Of a stretch of DNA of 6,061 bases, positions 1-6,061 are shown in pieces. Origin of the DNA: Candidatus Zixiibacteriota bacterium (GTDB lineage: Bacteria > Zixibacteria > MSB-5A5 > GN15 > FEB-12); contig QNAG01000170.1 in the NCBI GenBank assembly GCA_003641415.1, positions 1 to 6,061 of the forward strand. The letters are read 5' to 3'. A program made the translations under genes and the position numbers. Each line of letters starts with the position of its first letter. Within the stretch, counting starts at the first letter, position 1. A model generated the notes under the pieces. That model had not been told where the DNA came from. It ran no database searches and saw nothing but the letters and a program-made list of their open reading frames with translations.

Positions 1-45
1 ACTCGCATCCCTGTTTCTAACTAGTCCCGGAAAGTGATCGGTCCA

Positions 46-1401
46 TCAATCTCGATAGAAAACACCAATTAATTCGATGTGCATAGTATGCGGGAACATA
101 TCAATTGGTCGCACTTCAGGAAGACGATAACCAGCCTTAAAAAGTGTTGCAGCATCACGAGCAAAAGTAGCCGGGTTGCAGGAGATATAAAGGATTTTGG
201 GAGGTTGCATACGAATAATTCGACGAAGCGCCTTCGGATTCACACCAGCCCGGGGCGGATCGACAATTACAATATCAAAAGGCGTATCACCAACAGCATC
301 TGAGCGTAGATAATCCTTAACATCTCCTTCCACAAACTCAATATTACTGACCCCATTTGCAAGAGCATTATCACGGGCAGCAGAAACAGCATCAGCAACC
401 AGTTCTACACCGATAACCTCCCGAACGTACTCTGAAATTATTATTCCAATCGATCCAGTACCACAATATAGATCAAGAACCCTGTCTCCTTTATCAGGCA
501 TTAGCAAATCGAAAGCAGCGCGATAAAGCGTCTCTGTCTGGATCGAATTTGTCTGGAAGAACGAATTAGCACGAATGTAAAATCGATAACCCAATATCTC
601 CTCTTCGATTAACCCCACACCAAAAAGAACATGCTCCTTTTCCCCTACGGCTACATTCGATTTTAGAGCAGTCTCATTATGTACCAGTGTAACTACCTGA
701 GGAAAGGCCGTTCTCAGTTCTTTTATCAGCTCTTTTCGAGTTGGTATATTGCCTTTGTTGGTGACTATGTTAACCATGATTTGACCTGTCCGCCGAGCTT
801 CACGTATGACCAGAAAACGCATGAAACCAGTATGATTTATAATGTCATAAGCAGGAATGTTGTAACGTTTTACAAAATCTCTGATAAAGTGAACGATTCG
901 ATTCGCTGTGTCTGATTGAAGAAGGCACTCTTCAAGATCGAATATCTCGTCAAACCGTCCACGATGATGTAATCCAAGATTAAAACTATCATCACCAGTT
1001 ACATGAAACGAGAACTCCATTTTGTTGCGATAACGAAATAACTCAGCAGCCCCGACAATATCGTGCAGTTTAACATCGGCTATCTTGCCAATTCGTTCCA
1101 GACAGTCGGCTACTTGCTTACGCTTAAATTCGAGCTGTTTATTATAGATGAGATCCTGCCAGGCACATCCACCACAAATGCCGAAATGCTTGCAAGGAGC
1201 GGAAATACGCAAGTCGGATTTTATGATAATTTCTTTAACAATTGCTTCATCATAATGCCGTTTTGTACTGGTAATCTCAGCCAGAACTTTTTCGCCTGGA
1301 AGACCCCCTTTGAGAAAGACCACTTTACCGTCCAGATGCGCTACGGCTTTGCCATTGAACGCAAGATCGATAATATCCAGTTTTACAAGTTTATTTTCCA
1401 C
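46..1401 (-). CDS. rlmD: RlmD/RumA-type 23S rRNA (uracil-C5)-methyltransferase, [4Fe-4S] and SAM dependent
   Basis: This is a SAM-dependent methyltransferase of the TrmA/RumA family, which makes 5-methyluridine in RNA; E. coli RlmD acts on U1939 of 23S rRNA in the cytoplasm. Seen in the 451 residues: an N-terminal TRAM-like beta domain (about 1-62); the iron-sulfur ligand pattern C70-x5-C76-x2-C79 with a fourth Cys at 159; the FFQTN motif (281-285); SAM motif I LDLYCGTGSIG (309-319) with acidic E333; DPPRAG (381-386); the catalytic nucleophile in ISCNP (C408); and the probable general base E443 in HIELIG. All key residues are present and the length is normal for the family. The start is GTG at 1399-1401, preceded on the minus strand by GGGAG with a 5-nt spacer, and it lies at the beginning of the TRAM domain. 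The stop is TGA. The family is certain. The exact target (U1939, U747 or both, as in RlmCD enzymes) cannot be read from sequence. The 216-bp upstream gap suggests its own transcription unit, though I found no strong promoter. Confidence 0.95.
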   Translation of the reverse strand: MENKLVKLDIIDLAFNGKAVAHLDGKVVFLKGGLPGEKVLAEITSTKRHYDEAIVKEIIIKSDLRISAPCKHFGICGGCAWQDLIYNKQLEFKRKQVADCLERIGKIADVKLHDIVGAAELFRYRNKMEFSFHVTGDDSFNLGLHHRGRFDEIFDLEECLLQSDTANRIVHFIRDFVKRYNIPAYDIINHTGFMRFLVIREARRTGQIMVNIVTNKGNIPTRKELIKELRTAFPQVVTLVHNETALKSNVAVGEKEHVLFGVGLIEEEILGYRFYIRANSFFQTNSIQTETLYRAAFDLLMPDKGDRVLDLYCGTGSIGIIISEYVREVIGVELVADAVSAARDNALANGVSNIEFVEGDVKDYLRSDAVGDTPFDIVIVDPPRAGVNPKALRRIIRMQPPKILYISCNPATFARDAATLFKAGYRLPEVRPIDMFPHTMHIELIGVFYRD

Positions 1402-1406
1402 TATTT

Positions 1407-1430
1407 CTCCCGTTGATCCCGGGATTCCCG
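1407..1430 (-). promoter_or_regulatory. Ribosome-binding site of the methyltransferase gene inside overlapping GC-rich inverted repeats
   Basis: On the minus strand GGGAG sits 5 nt before the GTG start and decides that start. Just upstream, the transcript would carry three alternating arms: CGGGA (1430-1426), UCCCG (1424-1420) and CGGGA (1412-1408). The last includes GGGA of the Shine-Dalgarno. The middle arm can pair with the last arm over 5 bp with a 7-nt loop (GGAUCAA), hiding the ribosome-binding site, or with the first arm over about 4 bp. The arms are seen directly; regulation is inference, and short GC-rich palindromes can arise by chance. Confidence 0.4.
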
Positions 1431-1484
1431 ACTAAGAATATCACTATGTCGACATTCCTCGCTTTCAGATTGAATAATCAGATG

Positions 1485-1516
1485 AACGATGTTTATAACT
1501 TTCTGAATACATCGTT
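1485..1516. repeat. 8-bp inverted repeat in the gap between the YqaA-like and methyltransferase genes
   Basis: AACGATGT (1485-1492) and ACATCGTT (1509-1516) form a perfect 8-bp inverted repeat around a 16-base AT-rich centre. Read on the minus strand, the second arm is not followed by a T tract, so an intrinsic terminator is unlikely. A TATAAA hexamer (1492-1497, minus strand) overlaps one arm but has no convincing -35 partner. It may be a protein-binding dyad for the downstream gene, or chance. Nothing else in this 216-bp gap is convincing. Confidence 0.3.
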
Positions 1517-1617
1517 GATATCTTCATTTACTCGTGCTTTTGTAATGGAATTAAAATCTCCTGTTCCGTATTTTATTCCAACATTTGATCACAATAACAA
1601 TAAACTACTAACTGTTT

Positions 1618-2301
1618 TTAATCTCCCTTTATCAAACCCACCGACCAAAACCCCAGTATCAGCAGAATCACAAATGCTACAGCCAGATAGTTGAAATACC
1701 GATCGATTAAGGTCTTTATCCGATCCCCATATCGTTGATACAGCAAACCGATAAGACCAGCAACAAGAAAGAAACGCAATGAACGACTGATTCCGGAAGC
1801 CAGAATAAAAACAGGTAATGACATCCCCAAAAAACCGGAAGTGATAGTGAAAACTTTATAAGGAATTGGAGTAAAACCGGCTATCGCAACAGCCCATGAG
1901 CCAACTTTCATTCCCCATAATTCTTTTTCATTGAACCAGTACCGTGCCTGTTCCAAAAGTTCCTGTGGATCGCTCCCTGATAACGAAGCAGTAACACCAA
2001 TAATCTTCTCTCCAATTAAATCAAACGCCGTCAACCCGATCAGATATCCCAAGATACCACCAAGAATCGAACCAACCGAGCATACCAGAGCGAACTTTGC
2101 CCACTTTCGATAGGCACCCATGCATAACGCTATCAAAAGCGCATCAGGCGGAATAGGGAAAAAAGAAGATTCAGCGAAAGATAAAGAGAACAACGCCGTC
2201 AAAGCATACTTTGATTCTCCCCAACTAAGAACCCAGTCATAGAGCGAACGAGTCCAGCGCAGTGGTGCTGTTATGACATAAATCGTTGCAGTTTTACCCA
2301 A
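1618..2301 (-). CDS. YqaA-type DedA-family (SNARE-associated/VTT) inner-membrane protein
   Basis: This is an integral membrane protein of 227 residues in the YqaA branch of the DedA/VTT superfamily, whose members support membrane homeostasis, with roles in polyprenyl- or phospholipid flipping and proton-motive-force maintenance. Seen: the acidic/proline re-entrant motif FAESSFFPIPPD (42-53, with E44 and the P-I-P-P core) and a second re-entrant motif GFTPIPYK (142-149), where YqaA-like proteins place a proline-rich loop followed by a basic residue. SRSLRFF (172-178) supplies R173 and R176. Hydrophobic segments lie near 34-60, 67-92, 135-160, 162-187 and 204-224. The start is TTG at 2299-2301, 5 nt after the upstream CNNM stop. 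A purine-rich GAGGAGGGG within the end of that gene is the only Shine-Dalgarno candidate and lies rather far away (about 11-13 nt), so the exact start is less certain than the family. The stop is TAA. No terminator is evident downstream. The transported or flipped substrate cannot be inferred. Confidence 0.9.
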   Translation of the reverse strand: MGKTATIYVITAPLRWTRSLYDWVLSWGESKYALTALFSLSFAESSFFPIPPDALLIALCMGAYRKWAKFALVCSVGSILGGILGYLIGLTAFDLIGEKIIGVTASLSGSDPQELLEQARYWFNEKELWGMKVGSWAVAIAGFTPIPYKVFTITSGFLGMSLPVFILASGISRSLRFFLVAGLIGLLYQRYGDRIKTLIDRYFNYLAVAFVILLILGFWSVGLIKGD

Positions 2302-2306
2302 ATTAG

Positions 2307-3638
2307 CTAAGACCCCTCCTCGTTGGTAGCTTCAACAACTCGCTCTAGTTTCAGTCTCGTTAGACGGATATTATCTTGTTTCAAAATTGATATTTTCATA
2401 TCAGCTATATTGATTATATCTTCTCGGTTTGGTAACCGCCCTAAATGATCAATAATTAACCCAGCAAGTGTATCAGCATCAGATTCGGGTAGATTACTGC
2501 CCATTAATTCATTAATTGCCCCCGGCCAAACAGAACCATCAGCATAAGCGATTTTATCAGAGTGCTTTACCAGTGGATTGTCGCGGTCATCGTCTTCATC
2601 CTGTATCTCGCCTACCAGTTCCTCTAGTACATCCTCAAGTGTGACAATTCCGGCAGTCCCTCCAAATTCATCCAGTACTAGGGCAAACTCTCTTTTCTTG
2701 CGTTGGAACTCCCGCAAAAGTCGAGACAAAGGCATGGAATCCGGAACAAAGACCGGCTTACGCATAATATCATTAAGAATAATCAGCTCAGGATTCATTT
2801 TCTGATGGATAATATCTCTTGTGTACAGCACACCGATAACATTGTCTATACTGTTTTCATACACAGGGTATTTACTGTGACCGTAAGTAATGATATTCTT
2901 TATAATCTCATCAGGCATTGCAGTTAAAGAGATAGCTATCACATCAGGGCGAGGCGTCATAGCGCGGCGAACAGTCGAGTCAGCAAAGTCAAACACCGAC
3001 TTGATAAGCTGCTCTTCAGTATCATCAAACATCCCCTTTTTCTTTCCCTCCAAGATCATCAGATTGATCTCATCCTCAGTTACAATACCCGTTTGCTTGA
3101 CAGACTTTATGCCCAACAGCTTCAAAATCAGATTTGCTGCTCCACTGAGTGTACTGGAGACAAACATGGTAAGTTTGGTGAATATCGTAATCGGGGCAGC
3201 TACCATACAAGCAAAGCGCTCAGGGTTTGACAGGGCGATGTATTTGGGTACAAGCTCTCCAAGGACAACAGATGTAATCGTAATCAATACAGCTACGATG
3301 CCAAGCGCTAATGGACCGGCAACATCGACTACACATTCTAATGGAACACCAATAAATACCTTTCTTAACGGTTCTACCAGGGTCGCTCCGCCAAAAACCC
3401 CAGCTATGGTCCCTACCAATGTGATTCCAATCTGGATAGTGGCCAGGAAACGATCCGGGTTGCTGTGAAGTTTCTCCGCCTTAACCGCACCAGATTTACC
3501 TTTAGAGACTTGTTGTTTTAATTTACTATGCCGAGAAGCAATAATTGAAAATTCAGATAGAGAAAAAAATCCGTTAGCTATAATCAGAGCTAAGATAGCC
3601 AGAAGCTGAAGATATAACTCACTCTCCATGCTATTCAT
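2307..3638 (-). CDS. CNNM/CorC-family (hemolysin-like) membrane protein: DUF21, CBS pair, CorC_HlyC domain
   Basis: This 443-residue inner-membrane protein has the full CNNM/CorC architecture. Seen: a DUF21/CNNM membrane region (about 1-185) with hydrophobic segments near 8-27, 66-88, 104-127 and 143-163 and the conserved GELVPK (127-132); a linker with EEQLIKSVFDFADSTV (208-223) leading to the MTPR motif (227-230); two CBS domains (about 224-280 and 288-345), the second carrying DEFGGTAGIVTLEDVLEELV (323-342); and a C-terminal CorC_HlyC domain (about 355-435). Family knowledge: such proteins act in Mg2+ efflux or Mg2+/Co2+ homeostasis, with CBS domains binding Mg-ATP; the old name hemolysin is misleading. 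The ATG at 3636-3638 lies inside the 3' end of htpX, giving an 8-nt overlap, and has no clear Shine-Dalgarno, so translational coupling is likely. A second ATG at codon 4 (3627-3629) is possible. Stop TAG. Ion specificity is not determined by the sequence. Confidence 0.95.
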   Translation of the reverse strand: MNSMESELYLQLLAILALIIANGFFSLSEFSIIASRHSKLKQQVSKGKSGAVKAEKLHSNPDRFLATIQIGITLVGTIAGVFGGATLVEPLRKVFIGVPLECVVDVAGPLALGIVAVLITITSVVLGELVPKYIALSNPERFACMVAAPITIFTKLTMFVSSTLSGAANLILKLLGIKSVKQTGIVTEDEINLMILEGKKKGMFDDTEEQLIKSVFDFADSTVRRAMTPRPDVIAISLTAMPDEIIKNIITYGHSKYPVYENSIDNVIGVLYTRDIIHQKMNPELIILNDIMRKPVFVPDSMPLSRLLREFQRKKREFALVLDEFGGTAGIVTLEDVLEELVGEIQDEDDDRDNPLVKHSDKIAYADGSVWPGAINELMGSNLPESDADTLAGLIIDHLGRLPNREDIINIADMKISILKQDNIRLTRLKLERVVEATNEEGS

Positions 3639-4491
3639 AGTAGGTTTGCTGTGAAAGTTCTTGGAGTTTTTCTATGCGTTTCTCTACCGGAGGATGAGTT
3701 GAAAATAGTAACGTATTCCATTTGCTGGAAAAATTATTAACTATCATAAGATGTGCTGTTGCTGGTTTCTGGTTCAAGTTCATCCGTTTTGGAGCGGAAC
3801 TTATTTTCTTTAGAGCTGATGAAAGTCCACGATACCGTCCCGTGAGACGGGCACCTATAGCATCTGCTTTGTATTCGCGACTACGAGAGATAGCAGATTG
3901 AATAACTATCGCCACCAATGGAGCTATAATAGCTGTAGCAAGAAGACCAACCAATCCTCCGCGATTATCATTTCGCCCATGACCACCTAAGATGGCTCCC
4001 CATCTTGCTATCGATGCCAAAATCCCAATTGCCCCGACAAAAGTAGCAACTACAGTACCAATCAACATATCCTTGTTTTTAATATGAGCAAATTCATGAG
4101 CAATAACACCTTCCAGTTCTTCCTTATTATTAAGAATTTCAAGAAGACCTTCTGTTACAGCGACTGCAGCATGCTCGGCATTGCGTCCCGTCGCAAATGC
4201 GTTAGGAGCTTTATCGGGGACAATGTACACCTTTGGCATTGGCATCTTGGTTGCAATTTGTACTTGGCTGACAGCAGCATAAAGGCGAGGGTGATCCTGC
4301 TGTGTTACTTGACGAGCATGATGATAAATTTTAAGAACGAGCCTGTCGGAATACCAATAGCTAATAAAATTCATTACTACTGCCAATACAAAAGCCACGA
4401 TCATCCCACCCTGGCCTCCGACGATATAACCAACCCACACAAACAGAAACATCAGGGTCAGCATAAGCAAAAATACTTTGAATGAATTCAT
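3631..4491 (-). CDS. htpX: HtpX, membrane-embedded M48-family zinc metalloprotease
   Basis: HtpX is a cytoplasm-facing inner-membrane zinc protease that cleaves misfolded membrane proteins and, in E. coli, works alongside FtsH under envelope stress. Seen in 286 residues: two N-terminal transmembrane helices (about 5-25 and 28-47); the conserved stretch PKVYIVPDKAPNAFATGR (86-103); the zinc motif AHEFAH (H132, E133, H136); two further hydrophobic segments (about 145-165 and 178-200); the third zinc ligand, probably E206, in SRSREYKAD (202-210); and FSTHPPVEKRI (263-273) near the C-terminus. All catalytic residues are present and the length is usual for HtpX. The ATG at 4489-4491 opens directly on the first membrane helix. 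No Shine-Dalgarno is visible in the bases just upstream, and the predicted promoter leaves a leader of only about 16-20 nt. It heads the cluster with the CNNM and YqaA-like genes. I saw no sigma32-like heat-shock promoter. Confidence 0.96.
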   Translation of the reverse strand: MNSFKVFLLMLTLMFLFVWVGYIVGGQGGMIVAFVLAVVMNFISYWYSDRLVLKIYHHARQVTQQDHPRLYAAVSQVQIATKMPMPKVYIVPDKAPNAFATGRNAEHAAVAVTEGLLEILNNKEELEGVIAHEFAHIKNKDMLIGTVVATFVGAIGILASIARWGAILGGHGRNDNRGGLVGLLATAIIAPLVAIVIQSAISRSREYKADAIGARLTGRYRGLSSALKKISSAPKRMNLNQKPATAHLMIVNNFSSKWNTLLFSTHPPVEKRIEKLQELSQQTYYE

Positions 4492-4515
4492 ATTGTTATC
4501 AAACTTTGAGAAAAA

Positions 4516-4543
4516 CCTATATCATAAAAGCTCTTTTGGTCAA
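4516..4543 (-). promoter_or_regulatory. Predicted sigma70-type promoter of the htpX cluster
   Basis: On the minus strand TTGACC (4543-4538) is followed after 16 nt by TATAGG (4521-4516), with TGA directly before the latter, matching an extended -10 (TGn). Transcription would begin near 4508-4510, some 16-20 nt before the htpX ATG. The -35 box matches the consensus at 5 of 6 positions. This is the best promoter I can find in the window and fits the head of a three-gene unit. Start-site position is inferred, not measured. Confidence 0.55.
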
Positions 4544-4547
4544 CTTT

Positions 4548-4564
4548 TATTATGCATCATAATA
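4548..4564. repeat. Perfect 7-bp inverted repeat directly upstream of the htpX -35 box
   Basis: TATTATG-CAT-CATAATA is a perfect inverted repeat with 7-bp arms and a 3-bp centre. It ends 5 bp upstream of the predicted -35 box of htpX. Its size and place suit a dimeric regulator's operator or an UP-like AT-rich element. No T tract or GC content suggests a terminator. No known operator consensus is matched with confidence, so the binding protein is unknown. Confidence 0.4.
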
Positions 4565-4611
4565 CATATAGCGAATGCCAAAGGAAAAAGTTCCAGATAG
4601 CTGACCACATA

Positions 4612-4643
4612 CAAACTCTCTGCCTAAACTAACAAGCAAAGAG
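4612..4643 (-). terminator. Weak candidate intrinsic terminator downstream of the symporter gene
   Basis: On the minus-strand transcript CUCUUUGC (4643-4636) can pair with GCAGAGAG (4623-4616) over 8 bp including one G-U pair, enclosing a 12-nt loop, followed by UUUGU. It starts about 65 nt after the symporter stop and lies upstream of the htpX promoter, the right place to separate the two units. The large loop and short U run make it weak. Confidence 0.3.
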
Positions 4644-4707
4644 TAGTAACAACTCAACGGAAACAATTCTACAGCTAACCTTGCTGATCACTCACACCAC
4701 AAATCCG

Positions 4708-6061
4708 TTATCGTGTTCGTTTTCGCTTCTGTCGACCGAAAGTGATATTATCAGCATCATAAACCGGCACAGGAGTTTTATCAGATTCGGATTTGCTTTC
4801 AGACTCAGGTGCTTTTCCTTGTACAGGACCACGACGAGTTCGTGTTCTACCGAATGTTACCGCAGGTTCTTCTGATGGCACTTTTAATTTAGAAGATTCT
4901 TCTTGATCTGTAACCATATCACCATCATTGAGATTTTCATTGTCCAATGGAACATCACTGATTTCAATAGATTCTGTCTTAACACTCAGTGTAGTTTTGT
5001 CCTCTTCGGAAACCGGTGTTATTGAATCAGCTTTTGATATAAAATCGATTACTGGAGACTTTTGTTCATCTACACCTGCTGGGGTATTTATATCTTCAGA
5101 AATCTTACTTGTACTGACTTCTGGAGATTCATCGGGGGATTTGTCTTGTTTTTCTTTTTGCCTCATCTTGGCAAGTTGGGCAGATATCTTACTGCGCTCT
5201 CGTTCGATTGTCTCTTGGGATAATGTGATAGTTTCCAGTCTATCATTCTTCTGTAGCGTCAATTCACTGCCTGTAGCCCTATCCTTAACACCAAGTCTTG
5301 AATTTCTTTTATCTCTAATTACGTTGTGGGAACTCGCGATATTTGGCGAAGTTGATTGTTTTGGATTATTCTTTGGTTGTTCAGCGTGGTTAGGAAATTT
5401 TGTGGAAATAGGCGACGGTGTTGCTTTTTGTTGTGAGCTCTTTCCCTGTTTACTGTTTGATGATTTGCTGATAACGTTATCTTCTTTGCGCCGGTTATTT
5501 TTACTGGAACGATCAGGCCGTGTATTCACGCGCCTGTCACCTCGTGGCGAACGTGAATTGGTAGAGTGATCACGGGGGTTTGTCGTTCGATTTCCGCGTG
5601 GCTTGGGTTCGTGCTTGCGACTATTGACACCTTGAGGTCGATCATCCTGATACTTTTGTTTTTGCCTGTATGTGGGTCTTTCCCTGTTTAGCAAACCTTC
5701 TTTAGGCGTCGAATGCGTGCTCCGCGCTGTTTTGAACTCAAAAGATTCACTGACCACCACCGCTCCAACAGCATTTCCCCAAACATTTAGCACAGCCCGC
5801 CCTCTTTGAAAGAGCCAGTCAACCATCACCAACACTGTGAGAACACCAAAAGCAGCAACGGGGTAGTTAATGGCTCCCATCAACATGGCCAGCATGAACG
5901 GTCCGGTTACCGGCGAAACAACACCAGCAGCACCAAACGAAAGAACTATCGATAAAAGACCAATAATAACCAAGTCTAACATAGACAGAGAGATGCCCGA
6001 CAGTTGTGCCACGAAGATCGCCGCAATCACCAGATACATGGCCGTACCATTTAGATTGATC
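4708..6061 (-). CDS. Dicarboxylate/amino acid:cation symporter (DAACS), 5'-truncated by the window edge, with a long disordered charged C-terminal tail
   Basis: This is the C-terminal part of a DAACS (GltP/DctA/SLC1-type) transporter. The reading frame stays open to the window edge and, just before the Met at 6037-6039, encodes INLNGTA, the family's N-x-N/D-G-T-A sequence, so that Met is internal and the true start lies outside. Numbering from it: TM7-type GTAMYLVIAAIFVAQ; HP2 helix and tip GAAGVVSPVTGPFMLAML (36-53); and TM8-type VDWLFQRGRAVLNVWGNAVGA (73-93), ending near residue 104. R81 and N85 of the substrate/sodium region are kept; by alignment to archaeal GltPh, D394 is Q78, T398 is A82 and D405 is N89, the pattern of DctA-like carriers rather than aspartate/glutamate carriers. 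A further 340 residues follow with no membrane segment: basic R/K/N/S/P-rich (about 104-260), a helix-prone stretch (265-300), an acidic S/E/D/T-rich part (300-393), then two TFGR-basic motifs (394-404 and 432-443). The tail should be cytoplasmic. Stop TAA. Family is confident; tail function is unknown. Confidence 0.9.
   Translation of the reverse strand, partial: INLNGTAMYLVIAAIFVAQLSGISLSMLDLVIIGLLSIVLSFGAAGVVSPVTGPFMLAMLMGAINYPVAAFGVLTVLVMVDWLFQRGRAVLNVWGNAVGAVVVSESFEFKTARSTHSTPKEGLLNRERPTYRQKQKYQDDRPQGVNSRKHEPKPRGNRTTNPRDHSTNSRSPRGDRRVNTRPDRSSKNNRRKEDNVISKSSNSKQGKSSQQKATPSPISTKFPNHAEQPKNNPKQSTSPNIASSHNVIRDKRNSRLGVKDRATGSELTLQKNDRLETITLSQETIERERSKISAQLAKMRQKEKQDKSPDESPEVSTSKISEDINTPAGVDEQKSPVIDFISKADSITPVSEEDKTTLSVKTESIEISDVPLDNENLNDGDMVTDQEESSKLKVPSEEPAVTFGRTRTRRGPVQGKAPESESKSESDKTPVPVYDADNITFGRQKRKRTR

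Noticed and set aside
1471..1533. Short minus-strand ORF of about 20 codons (ATG near 1533) in the gap before the methyltransferase gene
   Set aside because: No convincing ribosome-binding site and no distinctive composition; it overlaps the inverted repeat and is likely chance.
1570..1597. Possible promoter for the methyltransferase gene (TTATTG, 16 nt, TAAAAT on the minus strand)
   Set aside because: The -35 box matches the consensus poorly and the region is simply AT-rich; not better than chance.
1413..1694. 93-residue plus-strand frame across the intergenic gap, starting at TTG
   Set aside because: No Shine-Dalgarno, no family resemblance, and it runs into the antisense of the YqaA-like gene.
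2890..3468. 192-residue open frame on the plus strand
   Set aside because: Antisense to the well-conserved CNNM membrane and linker region; no domain and no ribosome-binding site.
4581..4594. GGAA-AAAG-TTCC mini-hairpin near the htpX upstream region
   Set aside because: Only 4 bp with no T tract on either strand; too weak to call a terminator or regulatory site.
4928..5569. 213-residue open frame on the plus strand
   Set aside because: It lies antisense to the symporter tail; its Ser/Leu/Phe-rich sequence follows from the reverse complement of the biased tail codons, and it has no recognisable domain.
6037..6039. ATG taken as the symporter start
   Set aside because: The seven codons before it are open and encode INLNGTA, a conserved DAACS sequence, so this Met is internal and the gene begins outside the window.

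Overview
The window is a compact, moderately AT-rich bacterial segment in which every convincing gene lies on the minus strand. Read in the direction of transcription, from the high-coordinate end, it holds: (1) the 3' part of a dicarboxylate/amino acid:cation symporter (DAACS) gene whose product has a roughly 340-residue disordered, highly charged C-terminal tail; (2) a three-gene membrane cluster of htpX (M48 metalloprotease), a CNNM/CorC-type protein (DUF21, CBS pair, CorC_HlyC domain) and a YqaA-type DedA-family membrane protein; (3) an iron-sulfur RlmD/RumA-type uracil-C5 rRNA methyltransferase. The gene set fits a bacterium with a well-developed envelope-maintenance repertoire, probably Gram-negative type, but no marker here fixes the phylum. 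GTG and TTG starts both occur.

Layout. Positions 1-45 follow the methyltransferase stop and show nothing recognisable. The methyltransferase fills 46-1401. A 216-bp gap (1402-1617) holds its GGGAG ribosome-binding site, a GC-rich set of overlapping inverted repeats that could sequester that site, and an 8-bp dyad. The membrane cluster runs from 4491 down to 1618: htpX and the CNNM gene overlap by 8 nt, and the YqaA gene starts 5 nt after the CNNM stop, so the three look co-transcribed. A second 216-bp gap (4492-4707) holds a good sigma70-like promoter for htpX, a perfect 7-bp inverted repeat directly upstream of its -35 box, and a weak candidate terminator for the symporter gene. The symporter fills 4708 to the window edge and is cut at its 5' end.

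How the genes fit together. HtpX degrades damaged inner-membrane proteins, CNNM/CorC proteins are linked to Mg2+ efflux and ion resistance, and DedA proteins support membrane homeostasis (lipid flipping, proton motive force). Their tight packing suggests one membrane-quality unit; that is inference from context. The most unusual item is the symporter tail. It starts just after the last conserved transporter helix, moves from basic to acidic over about 340 residues, contains one helix-prone segment, and ends with two copies of a TFGR-plus-basic motif, the second at the extreme C-terminus. I see no CRISPR array, insertion sequence, tRNA, rRNA or phage-defence system.
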